In this document: positions 27,480 to 38,017 of the stretch, piece after piece
Numbering within the stretch: position 1 is the first letter of the stretch
Layout: each line of letters begins with the position of its first letter
From: Myxococcota bacterium
GTDB taxonomy: Bacteria > Myxococcota_A > Polyangia > Polyangiales > Polyangiaceae
NCBI GenBank assembly: GCA_963169165.1
Contig: CAUJFL010000013.1
Location: 1 to 63,825, forward strand
Length of the DNA: 63,825 nucleotides
Direction: 5' to 3'
The notes under the pieces: generated by a model
What the model was told of the DNA's origin: nothing
The model's input: the letters and a program-made list of their open reading frames with translations, nothing else
Database searches by the model: none
Program-made: the position numbers and the translations under genes

Positions 27480-30104
27480 TCAGACCACGAAGTCGCGCAC
27501 GCGGGCCTCGATCGCCGTCACCGTCTCGGCGCTCGCGAAGGTCGGCGCGAGCGCGAGCTTGCCGTCCTCGCGCGCGAGGTACTGGAGATCGACGAGCGCC
27601 TCGAACGCAGTCTCGAACATCGGGCGGGCGATCGCCTCGCGACGCCCGATCTCGCCCGAGAGGAACATGCGATCGCCGGTGACGAGCGCGCGCTTCACGA
27701 GCTCCTTCGCGGGGGCCGGGCCCTTCAACAGGGTCGCGGCGGTGCGCGCGGCGACGCGGTAACCCTCGACGAACGGCCGCAGCACCTCGGCGTAGAGGCG
27801 CACCCAGCCCTGACCCGACTCGCCGTCGTGGCCGACCCCGAAGCCGAAGGTGTCGTCCGCGTCGCGCACGAGCTCGCCGTCGCGCTCCATCTCCGAGATC
27901 GTCTCGAGGAAGATCGCGTCGAAGCTCGCGTCGGCGCGGAACATCAGCTCGTACTTGAACAATCTTGACAAGAGGCGCACGCGCTCGCGCACGACGTCGA
28001 CCGTCGGCGCGGCCTCGGCCTGCATCGAGAGCGCGGTCGACACGAGCGCGCGGCTCGCGAACAGGTGCAGGATGATGTTCTTGGCGAGGCTGAGCGTCAG
28101 GCGCTTCTCGTCGGGGACCGCGTAGACGACGTCGTCGCCGGTGTAGATGGCCGCGCGCCGCTTCGCGTCGCCCGCGAGCGCCTGGCCGGGGACGTGCGCG
28201 ACGACGAGCTCGCCCTTGACGAAGAGCTGCGCGGCGTCGCGGATCGCGTCGGGCCTCAGCGCGCCCGACGACGTGACCAGCGATCGCGCCATCCGCGCGC
28301 CGCGCGCCGACAGCGACGCGACGAGCCGGCGCGACGCCTCGACGAGCTCGAGGTGCGGCACGCCGCGACGCCGCCCGTCGAGCAGCACCGTCGCGACGAC
28401 CGCGCCGGGCGTCACCGAGGTCACGCGGTTGATCTCGTTCATCGCCTGGTGCGCGAGGCGCGACACGACGCCCCGGCGCTGCGCGGGCGACAGCGCCTTG
28501 TCGGCCGGGTAGCCGAGCTCGGCGCGCAGACGCGGGAGCGACAGCTCGCGCCCGAACTGCACGTTGACCCGCCCGTAGAAGCCCGAGAGCACGCTCGCGC
28601 CGCGGAGCATCGCGCCCGCGTCCTCCTTGCGCTTCTCGCCGCCCTGCATCTCGCGGACGTAGGATTTCTCTTCGACGATGCGGTCGTAGCCGATCGAGAC
28701 CGGGATGAACGTGACCTCGCGCTCGGACAGCGACAGCGCGGCGTCGACCACCATGCTGAGCAGCCCGAGCTTGGGCGGCAGGAGCTTGCCGGTGCGCGAG
28801 CGCCCGCCCTCGAGGAAGAACTCGATCGCGTAGCCGTCCTTCACGATGCGCCGCAGGTACGCGTCGACGACCGCGATGTAGAGCCTGTCGCCCTTGAACG
28901 ATCTCCGTATGAAGAACGCGCCGCCGCGACGGAAGATCGGCCCCATCGGGAAGAACCCGAGGTTGTCCCCGGCCGCGATGAGCGGCAGCTGCAGGTGCGC
29001 CGCGTTGAGCACGTAGGAGAGCAGCAGGTAGTCGACGTGGCTCTTGTGGCTCGGCAGGAACACGATCGTGCCGCGCTTGCCTGCCTTGCGGACGCGCTCG
29101 AGCCCCTCGTCGTCGACCTCGACCCCGGCGTAGATGCGGCTGACGACCTGGTGCAGCGCGAGCTCGAACGCCTTGTGCACCTCGAGCGTCGGGCGCGCCT
29201 CGAGCTCGCGCAGCATGCCGTACGCCTTCAGCGTCAGCAGCCGCCGCTCGTTGCGGCCCTCGCCGGCGAGGTCCTTGATGAGCGCCTGGAGCTTGGGGCT
29301 GCGCAGGATCTCGTCGCGCATGCGATCGGGGTTCTTCTTCGCGGGGCCGAGGATCGCGCGCCGCTCGCGCTCGAGGCGCATCAGCACGGTGTAGGTGACC
29401 CGGCGCACGAGCGCCTTCTCGCCCGCGGCGTCGCCGTCGCGCACGATCTCGGCCAGGTCGACGATCTCGCCCGCGCGCAGATCGGCGCCGCGGTAGTTGG
29501 AGAGGAACTGCAGGATCGTGCGCACCGTGCCGGGCCACTCGCGCGCGCCGAACACCGGGTCGAACAGCTCGCCGCCCTGGGTGTCGGGGCGCTTCGACCA
29601 CACGAACACCTGCGGCACGAGCAGGATGGGCCGGCCGCGTCGGCGCTGCAGCTCGAACAGCGCGGAGAGCGCCTCGTCGCCCTCGGCGAGGCCACGCGCG
29701 CGCCCCTTCGGTTGATCGAGCAGCCCAGGAGGTCGCTTCAGGAAGAGCAGCGCGCTCTGCCCCGACGACAGCGCCTCGTCGAGCCGGGCCTCGATCGGCA
29801 GCCGACGCTTGGCCCCGAACAGCCCGCGAAACGCCTTGCCGGTGGGCTGCACGAGGAGATCGGCGAGATCGTCGGTGAAGCCGACGGCGGGCAGCGCGTA
29901 GCGCTTCGTGAGGTGATCGAGCGCGAGATAGTCGACGACGGACTGGTGGCGCAGGACGTAGACGACGTCGCCGCGCGCCGCCGCGGCGCGCACCGTCGAG
30001 GCCCACGTCTCGTCGACCTTGAGGTGGTGAAAGAACCGGCGTGAGAGCCACGCGACCAGCGCGTTGTCGCCCCCGGGCGGGGGCGCGGACGACGTGGTTG
30101 GCAT
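27480..30104 (-). CDS. plsB: Glycerol-3-phosphate acyltransferase PlsB-like
   Basis: FLPSHKSHVDYLLLSYVL, GGAFFIRRSFKGDRLY, IEFFLEGGRSRTGKLLPPK acyltransferase blocks. Confidence 0.88.
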   Translation of the reverse strand: MPTTSSAPPPGGDNALVAWLSRRFFHHLKVDETWASTVRAAAARGDVVYVLRHQSVVDYLALDHLTKRYALPAVGFTDDLADLLVQPTGKAFRGLFGAKRRLPIEARLDEALSSGQSALLFLKRPPGLLDQPKGRARGLAEGDEALSALFELQRRRGRPILLVPQVFVWSKRPDTQGGELFDPVFGAREWPGTVRTILQFLSNYRGADLRAGEIVDLAEIVRDGDAAGEKALVRRVTYTVLMRLERERRAILGPAKKNPDRMRDEILRSPKLQALIKDLAGEGRNERRLLTLKAYGMLRELEARPTLEVHKAFELALHQVVSRIYAGVEVDDEGLERVRKAGKRGTIVFLPSHKSHVDYLLLSYVLNAAHLQLPLIAAGDNLGFFPMGPIFRRGGAFFIRRSFKGDRLYIAVVDAYLRRIVKDGYAIEFFLEGGRSRTGKLLPPKLGLLSMVVDAALSLSEREVTFIPVSIGYDRIVEEKSYVREMQGGEKRKEDAGAMLRGASVLSGFYGRVNVQFGRELSLPRLRAELGYPADKALSPAQRRGVVSRLAHQAMNEINRVTSVTPGAVVATVLLDGRRRGVPHLELVEASRRLVASLSARGARMARSLVTSSGALRPDAIRDAAQLFVKGELVVAHVPGQALAGDAKRRAAIYTGDDVVYAVPDEKRLTLSLAKNIILHLFASRALVSTALSMQAEAAPTVDVVRERVRLLSRLFKYELMFRADASFDAIFLETISEMERDGELVRDADDTFGFGVGHDGESGQGWVRLYAEVLRPFVEGYRVAARTAATLLKGPAPAKELVKRALVTGDRMFLSGEIGRREAIARPMFETAFEALVDLQYLAREDGKLALAPTFASAETVTAIEARVRDFVV

Positions 30105-30106
30105 CG

Positions 30107-31720
30107 TCAGCTCTCGCGCAGATCGCGCACCTTGTGGAGCATGTCGGAGAGCTTCGCGACGCTGGCGAGCTCCTCGCGGACGGCGCTCTCGATGCGCGTC
30201 GTGGCGCCGAGGATCTGCTCGTTGCCGCGCGCCTGCACGCGCTGCGCCTGGGACAGCTGGTTGACCATGCTCGCGATGCTCTCGATCGACTGGGAGATCT
30301 GCTTGCCGCCTCGCGCCTGCTCGTGGCTCGAGCGCTCGACGTGCTGGGTGATCCCGCGCATCTTCTCGGCGCTCTTCATGATGAGCTCCGAGCCGCGGGC
30401 CTGCTGGCTGGTCGCCGCGGCGATCTGCTGGACGGTCTCCGCGATGCGGCCGATGGCGTCGGTGACCTGCTTCGAGCCCTTGGCCTGCTCGACGGTGGCG
30501 CGGGCGATCGCGCGGACCATGTTGGTGCTCTTCTGAGACGACTCGAGGATCTTCTTCAGCGCGCGCTCGGCGTCGTTGGACACCTCGACGCCGCGGTCGA
30601 CGTTGTGGCTCGAGCGCTCGACCGCGACGATCGCGTTCTTCGACTCGCTCTGGATGGTCTTGACGAGATCGGCGATCTCCTTGGTCGACCCGCCGGCGCG
30701 CTCGGCGAGATCCTTGATCTCGTCGGCGACGACCGCGAAGCCCTTGCCGTGCTCGCCCGACTGCGCGGCGAGGATGGCGGCGTTGAGCGCGAGCAGGTTG
30801 GTCTGCTCGGCGACCTCGTCGATGACGCCGACGATCTGGCCGATCGCCTCGATGCGCGAGCCGAGGCTCGCGATGACCATGACGGCCTCCTGGCTCGACT
30901 CCTTGATGCGGTAGATTTCGCCGATCGTCTTCAGGATCGCCTCGGCGCCCTTCTCGGCGTCGCTCGCGACCTCCTCGGAGAGGCGCGCGGTCTCGTTGGC
31001 GTTGGACTGGACCTGATCGATCGAGACGTCCATCTCGTTCATCGACGAGCTGGTCTCCTCGGCCGTCAGCGACAGGGCCTCGACGTTCTTCGCGACCTCC
31101 TTGATCGAGTAGGCCATCTCCTCGATCGACGCGACGGTCTCGCGGACGCTCTCGGCGAGCTCGGCGGTGTTCTCGCTGACCTCGTCGTTGGTCGCGGTGA
31201 TCTCGAGGATGCTCGACGACGACTCCTCGGCGCTCGCGGCGAGCGAGTCGACGTGCTTCGAGACGTCGACGACACCAGAGGACACCTCATGCACGGCGCG
31301 CATGGCCTGGTCGGCGGCGTTCGCCTGCGCGCGCGCGAGCTCTCCGAGGTGCGCGAGCTCGGCGTCGAGGCCCCGCGCGACCTGCTCGATGCCGGCGTCG
31401 AGTGACTTTCCCTCGGTGAGCAGGCGCTTCTGCTGGTCGGCGACGTCGCCGAGCGCGGCGAACAGGGCGACGACTTCGGGGCTCGGCGCGGGCGGCAGCG
31501 GCGGGCGCTCGCCCCTCCCCGCCGCGCGCACCGCCTCGACGACGGGGGTGAGATCGGCGCCGCCGGTGCCAGAGAGACCGTACAGCAGCGCGACGAGCGC
31601 GCCCGCGGCGACGCCGAGCACGGCCTTCGTGGCGTCTGCGGGCCCGAACACCACGCCGACCGCGGCGAGCGCGAGCACGAGTCCGAACGCGACGAGCTGC
31701 CGCTGCGAGAGGCGGATCAT
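30107..31720 (-). CDS. Methyl-accepting chemotaxis-like protein
   Basis: [53 protein letters not shown] signalling tip. Confidence 0.92.
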   Translation of the reverse strand: MIRLSQRQLVAFGLVLALAAVGVVFGPADATKAVLGVAAGALVALLYGLSGTGGADLTPVVEAVRAAGRGERPPLPPAPSPEVVALFAALGDVADQQKRLLTEGKSLDAGIEQVARGLDAELAHLGELARAQANAADQAMRAVHEVSSGVVDVSKHVDSLAASAEESSSSILEITATNDEVSENTAELAESVRETVASIEEMAYSIKEVAKNVEALSLTAEETSSSMNEMDVSIDQVQSNANETARLSEEVASDAEKGAEAILKTIGEIYRIKESSQEAVMVIASLGSRIEAIGQIVGVIDEVAEQTNLLALNAAILAAQSGEHGKGFAVVADEIKDLAERAGGSTKEIADLVKTIQSESKNAIVAVERSSHNVDRGVEVSNDAERALKKILESSQKSTNMVRAIARATVEQAKGSKQVTDAIGRIAETVQQIAAATSQQARGSELIMKSAEKMRGITQHVERSSHEQARGGKQISQSIESIASMVNQLSQAQRVQARGNEQILGATTRIESAVREELASVAKLSDMLHKVRDLRES

Positions 31721-31763
31721 GGGCGCCGAAGGCTATCACCGAGTCGCGCTGCGCGGCGCAACC

Positions 31764-32918
31764 TCAGAGCGGGCAGGCCACGTCCTCGTTGACCCAGAGC
31801 CCCGCGCCGCCGCACACCTTCCTCGCGCCGGTGCTCGAGCACGACACGCCGTAGCTGCACGCCAGGCCCTCGGGCTGGCACGGCTGCCCGGCGTTGGGCG
31901 CCGCGGGAGGGCACGGCGCGACGGGCGGCGACGCGCAGCCCCAGCGCGCGTTCGCCGAGCAGGGCCCGCCCAGGCACGAACCACACAAGCACGACGCGCC
32001 GCCGCCCATGTCACAAACCTGACCTTCGAGCTTGGGGTCGCACAGGCTGCCGCTGGCCGCGACGCTCGACGGGCAGCCGTCCTGTCCCGCGGGGTGCGTC
32101 GGCTGGCACTTGGGCGTCAGGACCTGCCACCCGCCGGGGCTGCACGTCGCGCGCGTGCGGCACGAGGCTACGACCGAGTCGCCGTACTCGCACGAGAGGC
32201 CCGGCTTGGGGCACGGCGCGCCGCCGCTCGGCGCGCTCGTGGGGCACGGGCCGCCGCCCAGCAGGGCCACGACCTCGCAGTGCTTGCTGGCGCCGCACAC
32301 CGCGGCGAACTTCGGCGCGGGCTCGGGGCAGGCGCAGTCCTCGCCGCCGCCCGCGCAAGCGTTGGCAGAGTACTCGGCGAGCCCCGCCTTCGACACGGCG
32401 GTGTAGGCCGATTTCTGATCGGAGGCCTGACAGCCGCAGCAGCCGCTGCGCACCACGCAATCGCCGTCGACGTCGCACGCGCTCATCGAGTCCTTGGAGA
32501 CCTCGATGGCCCGGCAGGCGTCGCCGCGGCAGACAGCGAGGAGATCCTTGCTGGTCTCGGCGAAGCACGCGGGACACCCGACGCCGCCGGGGCACACCTC
32601 GGCCGAGTGCTCAGTGAACTTTGTTATATTGACACCGTCCATGTCGCCCGGGGTCGGCGCGCCGCACGAGCCGCAGCACGACGCGGGGGCGACGGCGCAC
32701 TGACCGGGCGCCGTGCAGGCCGCCCACGACGCGGGCGCACCAGCTTGCGCGCTTCCTGCCTGGCCGCCTCCCGCTTGGCCGTTGCCCGCCTGACCCTGCC
32801 CGGCCTGTCCGGCGCGTCCGCCTTGCCCGGTGGAGCCGACATCGGAGGTGGTGGCGCCGCCGCACGCGGCGAGCGCGGCGGCGGCGAGGCAAGCGGAGAG
32901 CGCGCGGGCGAAGACCAT
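31764..32918 (-). CDS. Cys-rich lipoprotein with Gly/Gln/Ala linker
   Basis: MVFARALSACLAAAALAACGGATTSD lipobox; AGQGQAGNGQAGGGQAG linker; many Cys. Confidence 0.75.
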   Translation of the reverse strand: MVFARALSACLAAAALAACGGATTSDVGSTGQGGRAGQAGQGQAGNGQAGGGQAGSAQAGAPASWAACTAPGQCAVAPASCCGSCGAPTPGDMDGVNITKFTEHSAEVCPGGVGCPACFAETSKDLLAVCRGDACRAIEVSKDSMSACDVDGDCVVRSGCCGCQASDQKSAYTAVSKAGLAEYSANACAGGGEDCACPEPAPKFAAVCGASKHCEVVALLGGGPCPTSAPSGGAPCPKPGLSCEYGDSVVASCRTRATCSPGGWQVLTPKCQPTHPAGQDGCPSSVAASGSLCDPKLEGQVCDMGGGASCLCGSCLGGPCSANARWGCASPPVAPCPPAAPNAGQPCQPEGLACSYGVSCSSTGARKVCGGAGLWVNEDVACPL

Positions 32919-32974
32919 GGTGGCCGGAGCGTAGCGCGACGGCGCCGCGCGCGCGTGACCGAGATCAGGCGGCG

Positions 32975-34120
32975 TCACTCTCCCCGGAGCGTCACCGTCG
33001 TCAGCGGCCCGGACGCCGCGAGGGCCTCCCTTGCGGCCGCGTCGTCGCGCAGGAACGCCTCGAAGAACGCGACGACCCACCGCGCGCCCTCGCTCCTGCC
33101 CGCGTCGGCGGGCAAGTAGTCGAACGGCGCGAACGGGGACACCTGCCGCTTGGCGCTGCCGCACCCGGGCGCGAACGCGGGCACGAGGCCGGGCACGTCG
33201 GAGAACGACCAGTGACCGGCGTCGGCGACCTCTCCGAGCCACGACGGGATCGGCGCGCGGGCGGCCTGGTCGCGCATCTGCTGGTTGCCAAATTCGTTGA
33301 TCGAGTGATCCTCGCGCGCGACCAGGAAGCCTGTTGGCACCTTCAGCTGATCGACCTTGGCGGGGCCGATGAGTTCCATCGGCGCGGCGAGGGCGAGCGC
33401 CGCCTTGACACGAGGATCCTCGAAGGCGACGAGGCCGGTCGTCAGGGCTCCGTAGCTGTGCCCGAGGATGCCAACTCGGGCGGCGTCGAGCGACGCCGGC
33501 GCGACGCCGGGGATGCCGGGCCCGCCGAGCGCGACGTCGAGCGCCTTCTCGATGTCGCCCGCGCGGAGCTTCAGGAACGCCTCGTCGATCGGCGCGTTGG
33601 TCTTGGCCTCGGCCTCGACCAGCGTGTTTCCCTGGTGATCGGGCGCGACCACGACGAAGCCTCTCGCGGCGAGCGCCTCGAGCAGCGCCGACGACGAGGT
33701 CGCGAAGCAGCCCGTGCAGTGCGAGAACGCGACGACCGGGTAGGCGCCGCCCTGCGCGAGCGGGGCGCCCTCGGCGACGGCGGCGCGGGCCCGCACGCAC
33801 CTGGCGTCGGCCGCGGGCCATTTGGCAACGAGCAAGTCATGGAGCGCGCCGGGCGGCTGTAGGTCGGCGGGCGCGACGCCGGCGTCGGCCTGGGGCTTGG
33901 CGGAGGGCGCGGCGGGGTAGTAGGCGTGGACGGTGAGCGTCCGCCCGCGCGCGGCGTCGTCGATCGAGAAGGATGCGTGGCCGACGGGGAAGCGCGGGGC
34001 CGGGTCGAAGGCCGCCGGTGGAGCGGCCCCGGGCGGCGGCGTGGTCGCGTCGTCGCCGCCGCAGCCGGTGAGCGGGAGCGTCGCGAGAGAGAGCGTCAAG
34101 GCGAGGGGGAGGGCGCGCAT
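32975..34120 (-). CDS. Alpha/beta hydrolase lipoprotein (dienelactone hydrolase/PAF-acetylhydrolase-like)
   Basis: MRALPLALTLSLATLPLTGCGGDD; YPVVAFSHCTGCFATSSSALLEALAARGFVVVAPDHQG; VGILGHSYGALT. Confidence 0.8.
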   Translation of the reverse strand: MRALPLALTLSLATLPLTGCGGDDATTPPPGAAPPAAFDPAPRFPVGHASFSIDDAARGRTLTVHAYYPAAPSAKPQADAGVAPADLQPPGALHDLLVAKWPAADARCVRARAAVAEGAPLAQGGAYPVVAFSHCTGCFATSSSALLEALAARGFVVVAPDHQGNTLVEAEAKTNAPIDEAFLKLRAGDIEKALDVALGGPGIPGVAPASLDAARVGILGHSYGALTTGLVAFEDPRVKAALALAAPMELIGPAKVDQLKVPTGFLVAREDHSINEFGNQQMRDQAARAPIPSWLGEVADAGHWSFSDVPGLVPAFAPGCGSAKRQVSPFAPFDYLPADAGRSEGARWVVAFFEAFLRDDAAAREALAASGPLTTVTLRGE

Positions 34121-34131
34121 CGTCGAGGACG

Positions 34132-34161
34132 CTAGTACTGGGCGCGGCAAGTTCGTAGGGG
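34132..34161 (+). repeat. Solo copy of a CTAG-initiated terminal-repeat-like sequence
   Basis: CTAGTACTGGGCGCGGCAAGTTCGTAGGGG resembles the island ends at 45943 and 49354. Confidence 0.6.
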
Positions 34162-34268
34162 TTCGTGGCGAGCGCCGAGCTCGCGCGTTGGCGACCGTTG
34201 GTCGGACGGGGTGCGCCGTGAACAGTGTTCGTCCGAGCTCGGGCTCCTCTCACGTGTCCGCGAGGGGC

Positions 34269-34745
34269 CTACCCGCCGTGGCGCCGGTGCGCGCGCTGCA
34301 GCGCGGTCGTGTCGACGCGCAGCGCGAACACCAGCGTGAACAGCCTCCGCCAGACGGCGTGGTCGAGCTCCACTGGCTCGCACAGCGCGCGGAGCGTCCG
34401 CGCGGCGTCGTCGTGCGCGAGCTTCTTCGCCATGTCGAGCGCCTCGAGGCGCTGTCCGCCCGAGTCCTCGTCGAGCGACGCGAGGCGCTGACAGATCGAG
34501 CCGTACTCCTCGAGGTGGCGCGCGAGATCGTGGTCGGGCGTCGACGTCCGCGCGATCGCCGCGCCGGCGCGGAGCCAGACGAGCAGCAGCCCCCCCGGGT
34601 CGACGTCGACGAACAGCGACAGCGCCGCCTCGTCGGCGGGCTCGGCGTCCTCGACGAGCGCGTGTACGGCGAGCCGCCAGTCCTCGATGCGCGGCGGGCT
34701 CGCCGCGGCCAGCAGCGAGGGGTGGAGATCGATCCTGGCTATCAC
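34269..34745 (-). CDS. UPF0262-like protein
   Basis: EEYGSICQRLASLDEDSGGQRLEALDMAKKLAHDDAARTLRALCEPVELDHAVWRRLFTLVFALR; GTGA overlap with the P450 stop. Confidence 0.6.
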   Translation of the reverse strand: MIARIDLHPSLLAAASPPRIEDWRLAVHALVEDAEPADEAALSLFVDVDPGGLLLVWLRAGAAIARTSTPDHDLARHLEEYGSICQRLASLDEDSGGQRLEALDMAKKLAHDDAARTLRALCEPVELDHAVWRRLFTLVFALRVDTTALQRAHRRHGG

Positions 34746-36196
34746 GCGGCCTCCTCTCGCCGCGTCACGCGCGCCCACACCTCGCCCTTGGGCCTCAGCG
34801 TCGCGAAGCGATCCGGCTCGATCACGCGCGACGTCTCGACCTCGACGGTCGCGCGCTTCATCCACGCGGCGAGCACGATCGGGCCCTCGAGCAGCGCGAA
34901 GTGGTTTCCGATGCAGACGCGCGGCCCGACCCCGAACGGGATCCACGCCGATTTGTGGCGAGCGGCCTCGGCCTCGGGCGTGAAGCGATCGGGCTCGAAC
35001 CTGTCTGGCTCAGGGAACAGCTCCTCGCGAAAGTGTAGCGCGTACGGACACGCGAACACGATCGCGCGCGCGGGCAGCGCGACCCCGCCCAGCTCGATCG
35101 GCTCGACGGCGCGCCGGGCGATCATCACGAGCGGCGGGTAGAGGCGCAGGGCCTCCTTGAACACGCGGGTCGTGTAGGCGAGCGAGGACGGCTCGTGCTG
35201 CGCGTCGGGTCGCGCGTCGAACGCGTCGGCCTCGGCCTGCACGCGCGCGCGCGCCGCCGGGTGCCTCGCGAGCAGATAGAAGGCCCACGTCAGCGCGGTG
35301 GCGGTCGTCTCGTGTCCGGCGACGAACAGCGTCTTGGCCTCGTCGCGCGTCTGCCGATCGCTCATGCCGGCGCCCGAGCCGTCTGGATCCTTCGCGCCGA
35401 GCAGCTTGGTCAGCAGATCGCCGCGCACGAGCCCCTGGGCGCGGCGCGTGTCGATGAAGCGCTGCACGGTGCGGTCGATCGCGGCGATGGCGGCGCGGAA
35501 CCGCGGCGAGCGCGCGCCTGGCAGCAACACCGGCGCGCGCAGGACCTCGTCGCCCCACGCGCCCAGCCTCCGCAGCCGGGGCGAGGCGCCGTCGCGCGCC
35601 GCCTCGGCGAGCTCGACCAGCATGATCTGGAGCGACAGCCACGGCGACGCGAGCGCGTCTCCGGTGAAGCCGAGCGCGGCCGTCAGCGCCTCGCCGAGCG
35701 CGTCGGCCTCGACCGCGGTGTCGGTGCCAAACAGCGTCGAGGCGACCACGCCCATCGTGATGCGGGTCATCTCGCGCGACAGGTCGACGCGCGCACCGTG
35801 CCCCACGCGGTCGAGCGCGCGGTGCGCCTCGAAGCGCATCGCGCGCGTGTACTCGCCGAGCCGCTCGGCGTGAAACAGCGGCGCCATCAGCCGACGCTGA
35901 CGCCGCCACAGCTCGCCCTCGCTGGTGAAGAGCCCCTCGCCGGCGAGATCGCGCAAGAGGATGCGGATCCCCGGCGACTTCTCGAACGATCTGGCGCGCT
36001 CCACCAGGAGCTCGTGGGTCGTCTCGGCGCTGTTGACCACGTAGACCTCGCGGTGAAGGAACCGCGCGCGAACGACCGGCGCGCTCATCCGTGACAGGCC
36101 GCGCAGCGTGCCGAGCCTGTCTTCGTCGAACGCGCGCAGGTGACCGAAGAGGTTGGCGCCGGGCGCGATGGGGAGTTCTTGGGGGAGCGTGGGCAT
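34742..36196 (-). CDS. Cytochrome P450
   Basis: LFVAGHETTATALTW (I-helix), EALRLYPP (ExxR), FGVGPRVCIGNHFA (heme loop). Confidence 0.93.
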   Translation of the reverse strand: MPTLPQELPIAPGANLFGHLRAFDEDRLGTLRGLSRMSAPVVRARFLHREVYVVNSAETTHELLVERARSFEKSPGIRILLRDLAGEGLFTSEGELWRRQRRLMAPLFHAERLGEYTRAMRFEAHRALDRVGHGARVDLSREMTRITMGVVASTLFGTDTAVEADALGEALTAALGFTGDALASPWLSLQIMLVELAEAARDGASPRLRRLGAWGDEVLRAPVLLPGARSPRFRAAIAAIDRTVQRFIDTRRAQGLVRGDLLTKLLGAKDPDGSGAGMSDRQTRDEAKTLFVAGHETTATALTWAFYLLARHPAARARVQAEADAFDARPDAQHEPSSLAYTTRVFKEALRLYPPLVMIARRAVEPIELGGVALPARAIVFACPYALHFREELFPEPDRFEPDRFTPEAEAARHKSAWIPFGVGPRVCIGNHFALLEGPIVLAAWMKRATVEVETSRVIEPDRFATLRPKGEVWARVTRREEAA

Positions 36197-36333
36197 CGGC
36201 GGAGTTGGTGGGCACCCCGCGGCGGGCGCTCGCGCTTCGCGACTACCAGATGTGTCGCCTGTCTTCATCCACGCAATCTCTTCGCTTGCGCCCGTGTCGA
36301 GAGGACACACACTTGGCGCCGGAGGCCTTCGTC

Positions 36334-36441
36334 ATGCAAATGCAAGCCCCTCGCAAGCAGAGCGACGCCGCGTTGCTGTTCGGTGTGGTCATCTTCCTCG
36401 CGATGGTGGGCGCGTTGACGGCGCTCCGTCAGCTGTTTTGA
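36334..36441 (+). CDS. Small single-TM protein (35 aa), tentative
   Basis: MQMQAPRKQSDAALLFGVVIFLAMVGALTALRQLF; hydrophobic helix. Confidence 0.35.
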   Translation: MQMQAPRKQSDAALLFGVVIFLAMVGALTALRQLF

Positions 36442-36474
36442 CAGCGGCGCGCGACGGCGCTCTCGTGGAGGCCG

Positions 36475-37947
36475 ATGCCCTGTGCGCCGCTGCTGCTCGA
36501 GGTCTACGTACGACAGTGGCTGCGCGCGCTGCAGCAGCGAGAGGGGCGGCCGATCGAGCTCGGCTCGGTGCCCGACGACGAGCTCGACGCGTGGGCGCGC
36601 TGGGGCTTCACGCACGTCTGGCTGATGGGGGCGTGGACGACCGGCGCGGCCTCGCGGGCCGAGTCGCTGGCGCTGCCAGAGCTCCGGCCCGCCTACGACG
36701 ACGCGCTGCCCGGCTGGACGGAGGCAGACGTGTGCGGCTCGCCGTACGCCATCTCGGCGTACGAGGTGCCCGTCGAGCACGGCGGAGACGCCGGCCTGGC
36801 GTCGCTGCGTCGGCGCCTCGCGGCGCGCGGGATCCGCGTCGTGCTCGACTTCGTCCCCAACCACACCGCGCTCGATCACCCGCTCGCCACCGCCCGCCCC
36901 GAGCTGTTCGTCGGCGCGCCCGGGCCGCGCGAAGGCGCGATCGAGGTCGGAGGGCGCTGGCTCTGCCACGGCAAGGATCCCAACTATCCCGGGTGGACCG
37001 ACACGCTGCAGCTCGACTACCGCCGCGCCGCCACGCGCCGCGCGATGACCGAGACCCTGCTCTGGATCGCCGAACGCTGCGACGGGGTGCGCTGCGACAT
37101 GGCGATGCTCGTGCTGTCCGACGTGTTCGCGCGGACGTGGGGCCACACGGCGCCCACCGAGCGGGAGCCCGGCCCCGAGTTCTGGAGCGCCGCGATCGAC
37201 GCGGTCCGCGCGCGACACCCGGGGTTCCTCTTCATGGCCGAGGCGTACTGGGGGCTCGAGGGGCGCCTCTGCGAGCTCGGCTTCGACGCGGCGTACGACA
37301 AGCACCTGACCGATCTCTTGCACCGCCGAGACCGGGGCGTCGCGGCGCACCTGCGCGGGCTGGGCGCGGCCAACGGACAGCGCGCGCACTTCCTCGAGAA
37401 CCACGACGAGCCCCGGTTCGCGGCGACCGCTCCGATCGCCCAGCACCGGGCGGCGGCGCTGCTGACGCTCTCGTTGCCGGGTGTGAGGTTCGTGCACGAC
37501 GGGCAGCGAGAGGGCCGCCGCGTCTTCGCGCGGATCCAGCTGGCGCGGCGCGCGGCCGAGGTGGTCGACGAGGCGATCGCGGCGACCTACGAGGCGCTCG
37601 CGCGCGCGCTCTCGGACGGAGAGATCGGGCGCGGCGACTGGGCGCTCGTCGAGGCCGCGCCCGCCTGGCACGACGATCCGACGCACGACGCGCTCGTGCT
37701 CGTCACGTGGCAGGGCGGCGACGCCTCACGCTTCTCGCTGGTCGTCGTCAACGCCTCGGGCGCTCGCGCGCGCGGGTGGGCTCGCCTCTCGATCGCGGGG
37801 CTCTCGGGCCGCGCGTGGGACCTCGAGGACCTGCTCTCGGACGAGCGGTACGTGCGCGACGGTGACGAGCTGTCGACGCGCGGGCTGTACCTCGACGTGG
37901 GCCCTGACGCGGCGCAGGTGTTCGTGTTCCGCGCGAGAGAGGGCTGA
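36475..37947 (+). CDS. GH13 alpha-amylase family protein
   Basis: RVVLDFVPNHTALDHP, CDGVRCDMAMLVL, FMAEAYWG, FLENHDEPR. Confidence 0.9.
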   Translation: MPCAPLLLEVYVRQWLRALQQREGRPIELGSVPDDELDAWARWGFTHVWLMGAWTTGAASRAESLALPELRPAYDDALPGWTEADVCGSPYAISAYEVPVEHGGDAGLASLRRRLAARGIRVVLDFVPNHTALDHPLATARPELFVGAPGPREGAIEVGGRWLCHGKDPNYPGWTDTLQLDYRRAATRRAMTETLLWIAERCDGVRCDMAMLVLSDVFARTWGHTAPTEREPGPEFWSAAIDAVRARHPGFLFMAEAYWGLEGRLCELGFDAAYDKHLTDLLHRRDRGVAAHLRGLGAANGQRAHFLENHDEPRFAATAPIAQHRAAALLTLSLPGVRFVHDGQREGRRVFARIQLARRAAEVVDEAIAATYEALARALSDGEIGRGDWALVEAAPAWHDDPTHDALVLVTWQGGDASRFSLVVVNASGARARGWARLSIAGLSGRAWDLEDLLSDERYVRDGDELSTRGLYLDVGPDAAQVFVFRAREG

Positions 37948-38017
37948 GCTGGCACGCCGACAGCGCACTTTTCCAGGCGCTTGACCGCACCCGCCCGAAA
38001 TTGGCATCCTCCAAAGG

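Noticed and set aside
37948-38017. TGGCACG upstream of 38018 considered as a sigma-54 promoter
   Set aside because: No TTGC(A/T) -12 element at the required spacing.
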